From: CAYYNP01 sp964472545
Lineage (GTDB): Bacteria > Planctomycetota > Planctomycetia > Pirellulales > Thermoguttaceae
Direction of reading: 5' to 3'
Length of the DNA stretch: 8,460 bases
Assembly (NCBI GenBank): GCA_964472545.1
Contig: CAYYNP010000381.1
Coordinates: 1-8,460 of the forward strand
A program made the position numbers and the translations under genes. The stretch's first letter is position 1. Every line of letters begins with the position of its first letter. This document shows positions 1 to 6,123 of the stretch, piece after piece. Under the pieces are notes generated by a model, which saw nothing but the letters and a program-made list of their open reading frames with translations, was not told where the DNA came from and did not search any database.

Positions 1-1188
1 CTCGGTGTTGTGGGGCGGGTCGTTGTGGGGCGGGGTGTCGTCGGGCTCGGGGACGTCGGTCGCGATTGCGATAGTAACCGTTGGCGAATCTCCGCAATGC
101 TCGGCCGATTACCGGTGACCGTCGGACGTGGCAACGTGGAACCCGCCGCGGGCACCGCCGGGTTGGGACGGGCGCTTGGGCCGACGGGAACCGCCGGCCG
201 TGCCGCAGGACTCGGCACCGTTGGACGCGGCACCGTTGGACGCGGCACCGTGGCGCTGGGGGTCGTAGGACGCGACTGCGAAAGCAGCCGCTGACGAATG
301 TCGGCGATGCTGGGCCGAGCGCCCGAAGCCGTCGGACGAGGCAACGTCGAGGGCGTCGAACCGGGCCGAACCCCCGAAGGGCGGATTCCCGAACTGCTCG
401 GCAACGACGGCCCGGGCAGTCGGCTCGGCAAACTCATACTCGGCCGCGGCTGTGGAGTGGCTATCGTGCTGGGCATCATGGTCCGCGACGGAGTGCCAAG
501 CCGCGACGGAGTGCCAAGCCGCGACGGAGTGCGGCTGGGGATGCTTCGTGAGGGGGGCGTGAACGACGAAGGCGGCCGCGGCGTGGAAACCGACGGCCTG
601 CGGAACGCGGAACTCGGCAACGACGGCCGAGGCGACGACGGCCGGGGCGACGAGAATGATGGCGTCGATGGCCGGGGCGTCGAGAACGACGGCGTAGNNN
701 NNNNNNNNNNNNNNNNNNNNNNNNNNNNNNNNNNNNNNNNNNNNNNNNNNNNNNNNNNNNNNNNNNNNNNNNNNNNNNNNNNNNNNNNNNNNNNNNNACG
801 GTCTGGGTGTCGACGGTCTGGGTGTCGACGGTCTGGGTGTCGACGGTCTGGGTGTCGACGGTCTGGGCGTCGACATTCTGGGAGCCGGCCGCGACGAAGA
901 GAAACTGGGGGCCGGTCGCGACGGGATCGAGCGCGGCGAAATCGATCGCGAGGGGGGTGAACTCGGCCGGGCCGTCGGTCTGGACGGCGCTCGAGCGGCC
1001 GAGGCCGACGAACGCGACGGAAGACTCCGCGACTGGGCCGAGCTGATGCCTCCCGATCGGCCCGTGCCGCCACGTCGCTGGGCCGATGCCGGCTCGGGCA
1101 GCCCCACGCATGCCGCCACAAGCACGGCTGCGAATCTGAACAAGCCCCTGCTGAACAGCCCGCCACAACAAGGTCGGATACGACTCAT
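1..1188 (-). CDS. Secreted Pro/Ser/Thr/Arg-rich low-complexity protein with tandem repeats (3' end outside window, internal assembly gap)
   Basis: I do not recognise a named family. The chosen start is the ATG at 1188, because it opens a clean Sec signal peptide: basic n-region (MSRIRP), hydrophobic core around residues 18-30 (FRFAAVLVAACVG) and an A-S-A cleavage site before Q37. The longer in-frame start at 1332 would bury that peptide. A weak GGGGA lies 8 nt before the ATG. The mature part is Pro/Ser/Thr/Arg low complexity, with S-T-P-R-P pentapeptides running into 100 Ns. Beyond the gap the coding frame is the one with ACG at 695-693, which stays open to base 1. It gives TPSFSTPRPS decapeptides, three LGTPSR-type hexapeptides, TVPRP repeats and two copies of RPSIA[DE]IRQRLLSQSRPT. 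The other two minus frames there give no coherent repeats. The product is probably periplasmic or cell-surface. Function is unknown, and the C-terminus lies outside the window. Confidence 0.72.
61..347 (-). repeat. Two 77-bp repeats, 210 bp apart, encoding a conserved RPSIA[DE]IRQRLLSQSR segment
   Basis: Copies at 271-347 and 61-137 align without gaps at an exact 210-bp (70-codon) offset. On the minus strand each reads T-L-P-R-P-T-x-x-G-x-R-P-S-I-A-[D/E]-I-R-Q-R-L-L-S-Q-S-R. Across the 13 codons from Ile-Ala to the last Arg, I count eight synonymous codon differences and one conservative change (Asp/Glu). The peptide is therefore conserved while the DNA has drifted. The segment looks amphipathic and helical, set between disordered Pro-rich linkers. 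More copies may lie in the gap or past base 1. Confidence 0.85.
216..245 (-). repeat. 15-bp tandem repeat encoding T-V-P-R-P
   Basis: Two identical units caccgttggacgcgg lie at 216-230 and 231-245; the sequence starting at 246 begins a third before diverging. On the minus strand they give T-V-P-R-P. They sit in the linker between the two longer repeats that contain the IRQRLLSQSR motif. Confidence 0.85.
483..536 (-). repeat. 18-bp tandem repeat, three units
   Basis: The unit ccgcgacggagtgccaag occurs exactly at 483-500 and 501-518, with a third copy at 519-536 diverged in its last bases. It encodes a hexapeptide of the L-G-T-P-S-R type on the minus strand, inside the low-complexity secreted protein. 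Confidence 0.9.
636..695 (-). repeat. 30-bp direct repeat encoding TPSFS[TS]PRPS
   Basis: Two adjacent 30-bp units (695-666 and 665-636 on the minus strand) match at about 26 of 30 bases. They encode TPSFSTPRPS and TPSFSSPRPS, followed by a partial SPRPS. They resemble the PSFSS and STPRP peptides on the other side of the gap, which supports one continuous gene. Confidence 0.8.
698..797. other. Assembly gap (100 Ns) inside a tandem repeat
   Basis: Exactly 100 Ns, the usual placeholder for a gap of unknown size. The right flank is a 15-bp tandem array and the left flank a 30-bp repeat of related sequence, which is where short-read assemblies tend to break. If both flanks belong to one reading frame, as their shared S-T-P-R-P and PSFS peptides suggest, the true gap length is a multiple of three and therefore not 100. 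Confidence 0.95.
798..887 (-). repeat. 15-bp tandem repeat encoding S-T-P-R-P
   Basis: Five units of acggtctgggtgtcg (plus strand) occupy 798-872; the fifth differs by one base (tgtcg to cgtcg). A sixth, diverged unit follows at 873-887. Read on the minus strand they give repeated S-T-P-R-P. The array meets the N gap directly, so its real copy number is unknown and may vary between strains. Confidence 0.93.
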
Positions 1189-1220
1189 CTGATCAATCCC
1201 CGCTCGGGACTTGCTGGTAG

Positions 1221-1242
1221 CTTGCTGTCGGTTGGCAGCAAG
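1221..1242 (-). promoter_or_regulatory. Strong hairpin in the leader of the secreted repeat protein
   Basis: The arms cttgctgtc and ggcagcaag form a 9-bp stem (one G-T pair) closed by a ggtt tetraloop on the plus strand. The complement folds equally well in the minus-strand transcript. It ends about 32 nt upstream of the ATG at 1188, inside the predicted 5' leader. No U-run follows, so it does not look like a terminator. It may affect mRNA stability or translation. Confidence 0.4.
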
Positions 1243-1335
1243 GTGACTCGATACGATCACCAACGATTCTTGAGTGCAACGTCCATTCCGCACGAGACGA
1301 AAATGCCATACTCGACCCCCAGAAAGCAGCATAAC

Positions 1336-1365
1336 ATTCTATGCAACAACATGTTACGAAATCAA
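1336..1365 (-). promoter_or_regulatory. Candidate sigma70-type promoter of the secreted repeat protein
   Basis: On the minus strand TTGATT (1365-1360) and TAGAAT (1341-1336) are separated by 18 bp. They match the -35 and -10 consensus at 4/6 and 5/6. The element lies in the most AT-rich patch of the region and would give a leader of roughly 140 nt before the ATG at 1188. A 5-bp inverted repeat (gcata/tatgc, 1329-1344) overlaps the -10 and could be an operator. Confidence 0.4.
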
Positions 1366-1550
1366 CATGCCAGGCGTCCTTCCGGCCGGCGCCCGGCAAA
1401 CTGTGCCAAGATGTGTTATCGGAATGACTCGCAGAATCCGATCGACGACACTCCGGCATCCTCGCCACCCCGCCCGCTCGCGTTTTCCCGCGGATTGCAC
1501 GGCCCATTCGCTGTCGGCAGCACACCGGCCGGCCAAATCGGCCGATCGCC

Positions 1551-1579
1551 TTCCCGCCTGAGCCCAAAGAGCCTATACT
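1551..1579 (+). promoter_or_regulatory. Candidate promoter of the Glu/Ala/Pro-rich gene
   Basis: TATACT at 1574-1579 is a 5/6 match to a -10 box, with TTCCCG (3/6) 17 bp upstream at 1551-1556. The implied leader is about 75 nt to the ATG at 1660. The weak -35 keeps confidence low. Confidence 0.35.
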
Positions 1580-1659
1580 AGACTGATTCTGTACCCTCCC
1601 AGCGTGGCCGTCCCTTTCAAGCCGGCGGCAACCCCTTCCTGTCGAATGACTTGCAAAGC

Positions 1660-2802
1660 ATGAGCGATCAAGAGAAATCGGACCATTGGTCTTCGCTGGC
1701 GTCGAACTTGGGGGCAACTCCCCCTCCGGAGGAGCCAAGGCCTAAGCCGCCTGCGGAAGAAGAGTCCCCTGCCGACGCCAAATCGGCGTCGGCGGAGGCG
1801 GCACCCGCCGATCCTAAGCCATCGCCCGAACCGGAGCCGAAACGTCGCCGACCCGCGCTCAAGCCTGCGGTGAGCAACTGGGACGACTTGGTCAGCGAGT
1901 TGGGTGTTGAACCCCAGCCGGCCGAACCGCCGGCCGAACCGCCGGTCGAACCGCCGGTCGAACGCCCAGCGCCTGCCGAACCGGCCGCCATCGAGCCCGA
2001 GCCGCCCGAGGCCGCTGCGCCCGTGGTTGAAGAGCCGCCCGAGGTCATCGAAACGCCGCCGGCCGAAGCGCCGTTCTGGAAGATCGACGATGAGGAACCG
2101 GTGGTAAGCGACGAGCAGGCGCCCGAAGCGGCCGAGGAGCCGCCTGAGGCGGAGGGGCCGTCCGAAGACGGCGAACCTGCTGAAGAAGACGCCGAAGCGG
2201 TCCCGCCGAAGAAGTCCTCCCGGCGGCGGCGGAAGCGGCGCCGCAAGATCCGCAGTACGGACGAATCGGCAGAGGAAGACGCCGCAACTGAAGAGTCCAC
2301 CGAAGAAGAGGCGGAGCCTGAATTGACCGAAAGCGTAGCGGCAGACGCAGGCAAAGACACGCCAGCGGCTTCAGAAACCGAGCCGGCGGCGGAGCGCTCC
2401 GGCCGGGGAAGGCGGCGAGGCAGGCGCGGCAAGTCGGCCAAAGCGGTTGTCGACGACGAAGACTCGGCCGAGCAGGCGAAGGCGCCGAAGAAGCGCCGCT
2501 CGGGCTCCAAGAAGGCCGCCAAGGAAGCCGCCGCCAAGGAAGCTACCGCCGAGACCGACTCGGCCGAGGCCAAGACGGACGACGAAGCCAAACCGGCCAA
2601 GACGAAGCACCGCTCGATCCCCACTTGGGAGGAGGCCGTAGGGCTGATCATCGGCGGCAATATCGAGAATCGGTCGAAGCGTTCCGGCGGCGGATCGTCG
2701 CGTGGCCGCGGTGGGGCCAGGAAGGCGGCCGGCGAGCGGAAATCGAGCGAGGGCCGGAAATCGTCCTCGCGGCGCTCCTCGAAGAAGAGCAATAAGACGT
2801 AG
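1660..2802 (+). CDS. Glu/Ala/Pro-rich acidic-basic low-complexity protein, possibly nucleic-acid binding
   Basis: This is a 380-residue protein that I cannot place in a named family. The ATG at 1660 is preferred over the in-frame TTG at 1651; neither has a clear Shine-Dalgarno. There is no signal peptide or membrane segment, so it is probably cytoplasmic. A short motif occurs twice: W10-SSLASNLG-18 and W74-DDLVSELG-82, each followed by Pro/Glu-rich sequence. A long acidic Glu/Ala/Pro stretch follows, with EPPA/EPPV repeats near residue 88. It is broken by basic blocks at K184-R198 (KKSSRRRRKRRRKIR) and R246-K258 (RSGRGRRRGRRGK), then a Lys/Ala-rich segment. Near the C-terminus is an ordered-looking segment, PTWEEAVGLIIGGNIENRSK (about 321-340), followed by an Arg/Gly/Ser/Lys-rich tail. 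The basic and RG-rich parts suggest RNA or DNA contact; this is inferred from composition only. The next gene starts 115 bp downstream on the same strand. Confidence 0.75.
   Translation: MSDQEKSDHWSSLASNLGATPPPEEPRPKPPAEEESPADAKSASAEAAPADPKPSPEPEPKRRRPALKPAVSNWDDLVSELGVEPQPAEPPAEPPVEPPVERPAPAEPAAIEPEPPEAAAPVVEEPPEVIETPPAEAPFWKIDDEEPVVSDEQAPEAAEEPPEAEGPSEDGEPAEEDAEAVPPKKSSRRRRKRRRKIRSTDESAEEDAATEESTEEEAEPELTESVAADAGKDTPAASETEPAAERSGRGRRRGRRGKSAKAVVDDEDSAEQAKAPKKRRSGSKKAAKEAAAKEATAETDSAEAKTDDEAKPAKTKHRSIPTWEEAVGLIIGGNIENRSKRSGGGSSRGRGGARKAAGERKSSEGRKSSSRRSSKKSNKT
1921..1968 (+). repeat. 12-bp coding repeat (EPPA/EPPV)
   Basis: The unit gccgaaccgccg occurs at 1921-1932 and 1933-1944. It continues as gtcgaaccgccg at 1945-1956 and a diverged copy at 1957-1968. 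The array encodes an extended, Pro-rich acidic linker in the 380-residue protein. Confidence 0.85.
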
Positions 2803-2820
2803 TCGACCGACGGCCGCCCC

Positions 2821-2850
2821 CTGCAAATGCGGCTTCATACCGGGTAGAAT
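2821..2850 (+). promoter_or_regulatory. Weak candidate promoter before the membrane phosphotransferase-like gene
   Basis: TAGAAT at 2845-2850 matches a -10 box at 5/6. The hexamer 18 bp upstream (CTGCAA, 2821-2826) matches a -35 only at 3/6. It would give a leader of about 60 nt to the ATG at 2918. I saw no terminator-like hairpin between 2802 and this site, so read-through from the upstream gene is equally possible. Confidence 0.25.
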
Positions 2851-2917
2851 CAACGCGTGGGCCTCTTGCGGCGGGGTATGCGCGGGGCTTTCTTCCGGTG
2901 CGAGGGATCGGCCAGAA

Positions 2918-5900
2918 ATGGAGAGCTTGTTCGAGAAACGGGGACGCGAACTCTACGCTCCCCTGATGCGCTGGTACGGCTTCTCGCTCTGGTGGCTGGC
3001 GCAGGTCGTGGTCTTGGGCATGTTGATCGCCTACCAGGCGATGTGCCGTTCGGCCATCGCCACGATGTTCGAGTTCGACGACGTGCCGCTGCTGAAGTTT
3101 TTCCAGCGCTACCACCGCGAACTGACGTGCGGCTGGATCGTCTCGGGCTGCCTGTTGATGGTGTTGGTGACGTTGGTCGCGCGGAAGCTCTGCCGCAATA
3201 GGGTCTGGGACTCGATACGCCACTTCCGCCGCCGCACGTGGCGGATCAAGATCGGCGCCGGGCTGTTCATCGCCACGGCGCTGTTTCTCGTGCTGGGCCT
3301 CTTCGCCTGCGGCTATCCGGCAGTCGCGAGTCTGGCCGAGCAGGAATCCGAAGGCGCCAACTTCTTGATGCGGATGTCGATTCCGGTGGCGAACTTGATA
3401 GTTCAAGGCATCCCGCCGGAAACCGTTACGCCCGCGCTGAAGGTGATCGAGTGGCTGTTGGTCGTGCTGGCCCCGGTCGTGAGCTGGTTCGTAGCGCAGA
3501 TCGTCTCGCGCGTGGGCGAGTGCCGGCCGAAGACCGAGATCCGCCTGCGGCCGCCGCGAACCGGCCTGCCCGTGCGGCTGGGGGCGGCGTATCTGATCGG
3601 CTGCGCGGCCGTGGTGATCTACGCGGTGCTGGAACACAAGGACTTCTGGAACTACGAGAAGACTCGCTACAACTTCCGGCCGTTCTTCCAAGACGACGAG
3701 ATCGCCATGGCCGACATGGTGCTCTACTCCACGTCGATGCTCTTCGCCTCGATCGCGGCCTGGGCCGGCTGCGTGGGCCTGATGGTGTTGCACTGGCTCT
3801 CGCGCGCCGGACGCCGGGCCGGCCTGGCAATGACCATCACGGATTGCCGGCGCCAGGCGTGGCTGCTGGGGGCGCTCTGGGCCGGCGTAACCGGTGTGCC
3901 CTGGCAGATGAAGATCCTGCTGGAAATCCAGGCCGAGCGCGGGTGGATCCTGCCGGCGGTGATCCTCTTTTTTACCACGGCGGCACTGACGCCCGTCTTG
4001 TTGGCAAGCTGCCTGATGATGAAACGCGACTTCGACGAGGTCTGTGCCCGCGTACACCAACTCGACCCGGACGCCGCTGCGCAGGTCTATCCGCGGCGCT
4101 CGGAGTTCGCGCTGTGGGCCCTGCTCTTCTTTCCCGTCTACCCGTTGCTGCGAGTCTTTCGCATCGGCGGCGGCCGGCCCCAACGCGCCCGCGCGGTGAT
4201 GCACCACCTGGTGCTGATGCTGTTGACCGGAGGGCTGATCTGCGGGCTGATGTGGGCCGTCAACACCGTCGACGCATGGTACGACTTCGACGACTGGCGG
4301 GGTATGATGGAGAAGGCCCAGTTCCCGTTTCTGCAAGTCTTCGCGTCGTTGTTGGCCGGCTGCGCGGTCTATCTCTCCGTGCGAACGCTCTACGGCTGGG
4401 GTTTCGACCTGGTCCGTTGGCCGCGATGGCGTGTGTTGCGTTGGACGACGCTCAGCGGCGCTTGGTCGGCGCGTATCTTGGCCGTGGCGGCCGCATTGGC
4501 GTGCTGCGTGGCGGCAACGTGGCCGTTCTGGGGTTGGAACGACGTGTCGAAGAACGTCTTCGCCCGAACCTACGAGTACAGCGACCGGCACGAGTTCGAG
4601 ATCCTCTTCCTCCACTGGCTGTTCGACTACGACCGCGACGGCTACGCGGCCGTGTTGCACGGCGCCGATGCGGACGATTTCGACTCCGGCATCGGGGCCG
4701 GCGGCATCCCCGCCCCGGAAGTCGTGCCGCTGCACATCGACGAGTTTTCGCTCACAGACCGGGCCAAGGCCGACCGCTTCCCCAACCTGGTGATCTTCTA
4801 TCTCGAGGGGATCGTGCCTCGGACGCTTTCCTCCTGGCCGGTGCCGCCTGGCCCGCGCGTACACGGCGACGGACGGTGGCTGCCCGGCGGGCTGAAGGCC
4901 ACGCCATATATCGACTCGGTCGCCGCCGAGGGCACGTTCTTCACGCAAGCCCGCTGCTTCTACCCGAGCACCTGGGACGTTTGGGCCACGGTCAACAGCG
5001 GCCGTTATTTCCGCGTCAAGGAGTTGGACAACTCGGTCAGTTTTGGCAACCGCTATAGCCGCTACAACAACCTCTACAAGATTCTTCAGCAGGTCGGCAT
5101 CGACCGCTGGTGCCACGCCAACCAAGCGCCCTACTCCGAATTGTTCACGCCCGAACACATGCAAGAGAACGAGGCCACCGACTGGCAGCCCGACTTCGAT
5201 TACCAGAAGGATTGCGACAACGACGACCTCGATATCTGGCATGGCGACAATCGGGCCCGGCGAATGGTCGACTTCCTCGACGACCTCGAGCCCGACGACC
5301 GGTTCTTCATGTGCGAGCATATGTCCGACACGCACTTCGAATGGCATCGCACGTCGCTCGAACGGGCGAAGGAACTCGGCTTCCCCAACGGCCTGGAGCC
5401 CTACGAGGCCGACGCCGTTTTGCCCGACGGCAGGAAAGACGACCGCTATAGCCGCTACTTCCAGACGATCACCCGCGTGGACGCCCAGGTCGGGCTGGTG
5501 TTGAACAAGCTCAAAGAACGCGGCTTCTACGACAACACGATAATCGTCTTTGTCGGCGATCACGGCTGCCAGTGGTGGGAACACGAGCACACCTACTACG
5601 TGGGCCACCTCTACGAGCAGAGTATCCACATCCCGATGATCGTGAAGATCCCGGGCATCAAAGGCCCCGTGGTTTCCGACGAGCCGGTCGTGCAGATGGA
5701 CCTCTTCGCCACGTTCATGGAGCTGGCCGGCGCCCGGCACGACAACCCCCGCGACGACTACCCGATGACCTGCCGCTCGCTGCTGCCGCTGATGAAGAAG
5801 GAGGCCACGCCCGAGCAGGTTGCCGGCTATCGCAATCGCGACATGGTGCTGATGACGCACTACGACACGCTGGGCGTGATCGCCAAGAACTTCCGCTACA

Positions 5901-6094
5901 AGCTGATCTTCGACCGCCCCTCGGGCACCTATTGGCTGTTCGATCTCGAGGAGCGCGCCCCGGGCCGCATCTACGGCGAGATGACCAATCTGGCCGACGA
6001 CGAGCCGGAGTTGCTCGAAGAGATGCTCGAAAGACTCCGTTTTCTGCTCGACCGGCACAAAACGCTGGTAGGGGAGATTGCGCGGGAGGAGTGA
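2918..6094 (+). CDS. Polytopic membrane protein with C-terminal sulfatase/LtaS-EptA-superfamily catalytic domain
   Basis: 1058 residues. The ATG at 2918 (MESLFEKRGREL) is chosen because the in-frame sequence upstream overlaps the previous gene and is Arg-rich nonsense. A weak GAGG lies 12 nt before it. Roughly 11-12 hydrophobic segments are visible, near residues 21-42, 72-92, 111-133, 177-198, 221-238, 267-293, 313-328 (weak), 343-366, 397-414, 429-448, 469-489 and 517-539. A degenerate metal-loop sequence follows at D570-D589 (DYDRDGY...DADDFD). The catalytic domain spans about 622-1040. It has E630 in VIFYLEG (first metal ligand), T685 in PSTWDVWATVNSG (nucleophile position), H806 in DTHFEWH, the D881-H882-G pair in VFVGDHG, and H897 in HLYEQSIHIPMIVKIPG. 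Glu and Thr at the first two sites, with no C/S-x-P-S-R, argue against a formylglycine sulfatase and for a phospho-group transferase or phosphatase of the LtaS/EptA type. The substrate is unknown. The domain should face the periplasm, which needs an odd helix count if the N-terminus is cytoplasmic. Confidence 0.85.
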   Translation: MESLFEKRGRELYAPLMRWYGFSLWWLAQVVVLGMLIAYQAMCRSAIATMFEFDDVPLLKFFQRYHRELTCGWIVSGCLLMVLVTLVARKLCRNRVWDSIRHFRRRTWRIKIGAGLFIATALFLVLGLFACGYPAVASLAEQESEGANFLMRMSIPVANLIVQGIPPETVTPALKVIEWLLVVLAPVVSWFVAQIVSRVGECRPKTEIRLRPPRTGLPVRLGAAYLIGCAAVVIYAVLEHKDFWNYEKTRYNFRPFFQDDEIAMADMVLYSTSMLFASIAAWAGCVGLMVLHWLSRAGRRAGLAMTITDCRRQAWLLGALWAGVTGVPWQMKILLEIQAERGWILPAVILFFTTAALTPVLLASCLMMKRDFDEVCARVHQLDPDAAAQVYPRRSEFALWALLFFPVYPLLRVFRIGGGRPQRARAVMHHLVLMLLTGGLICGLMWAVNTVDAWYDFDDWRGMMEKAQFPFLQVFASLLAGCAVYLSVRTLYGWGFDLVRWPRWRVLRWTTLSGAWSARILAVAAALACCVAATWPFWGWNDVSKNVFARTYEYSDRHEFEILFLHWLFDYDRDGYAAVLHGADADDFDSGIGAGGIPAPEVVPLHIDEFSLTDRAKADRFPNLVIFYLEGIVPRTLSSWPVPPGPRVHGDGRWLPGGLKATPYIDSVAAEGTFFTQARCFYPSTWDVWATVNSGRYFRVKELDNSVSFGNRYSRYNNLYKILQQVGIDRWCHANQAPYSELFTPEHMQENEATDWQPDFDYQKDCDNDDLDIWHGDNRARRMVDFLDDLEPDDRFFMCEHMSDTHFEWHRTSLERAKELGFPNGLEPYEADAVLPDGRKDDRYSRYFQTITRVDAQVGLVLNKLKERGFYDNTIIVFVGDHGCQWWEHEHTYYVGHLYEQSIHIPMIVKIPGIKGPVVSDEPVVQMDLFATFMELAGARHDNPRDDYPMTCRSLLPLMKKEATPEQVAGYRNRDMVLMTHYDTLGVIAKNFRYKLIFDRPSGTYWLFDLEERAPGRIYGEMTNLADDEPELLEEMLERLRFLLDRHKTLVGEIAREE

Positions 6095-6123
6095 ACACTG
6101 GAGGGAACTCCCAACGTACGCAA

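Larger units (their letters stand above)
1189..1659. other. Divergent intergenic region without a supported gene
   Basis: This 471-bp stretch lies between the two divergent start codons. It holds a candidate promoter for each gene, a hairpin at 1221-1242, and an AT-richer patch around 1331-1368 that contains short palindromes (aacatgtt at 1348-1355; gcata/tatgc arms at 1329-1344). Short open frames exist on both strands but none shows a convincing start signal or domain. The right part (about 1510-1550) is rich in ggcc/ccgg strings with no clear function. Confidence 0.7.

Noticed and set aside
298..960. 220-codon plus-strand frame through the gap region
   Set aside because: It is the complement of the repeat-coding minus frame and reads through the Ns; no signal peptide or family resemblance.
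1193..1738. 181-codon minus-strand frame crossing the intergenic region
   Set aside because: It overlaps the start of the plus-strand gene, has no ribosome binding site or domain, and runs through both candidate promoters.
1668..2792. 374-codon minus-strand frame opposite the Glu/Ala/Pro-rich gene
   Set aside because: Ser/Ala/Gly low complexity that is the reverse reading of GAA/GCC/CCG codons; no start signal. The plus strand has repeated motifs and sensible charge blocks, although its own low complexity leaves some doubt.
5049..5457. Identical 16-base string ccgctatagccgctac at about 5049 and 5443
   Set aside because: Both copies encode R-Y-S-R-Y in the same protein at unrelated positions of the catalytic domain. 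A single short match with no flanking similarity is most likely coincidence from codon bias.
6103..6113. Short inverted repeat (gggaactccc) after the membrane protein stop, as a terminator
   Set aside because: The stem is only about 4 bp and no T-run follows on either strand.
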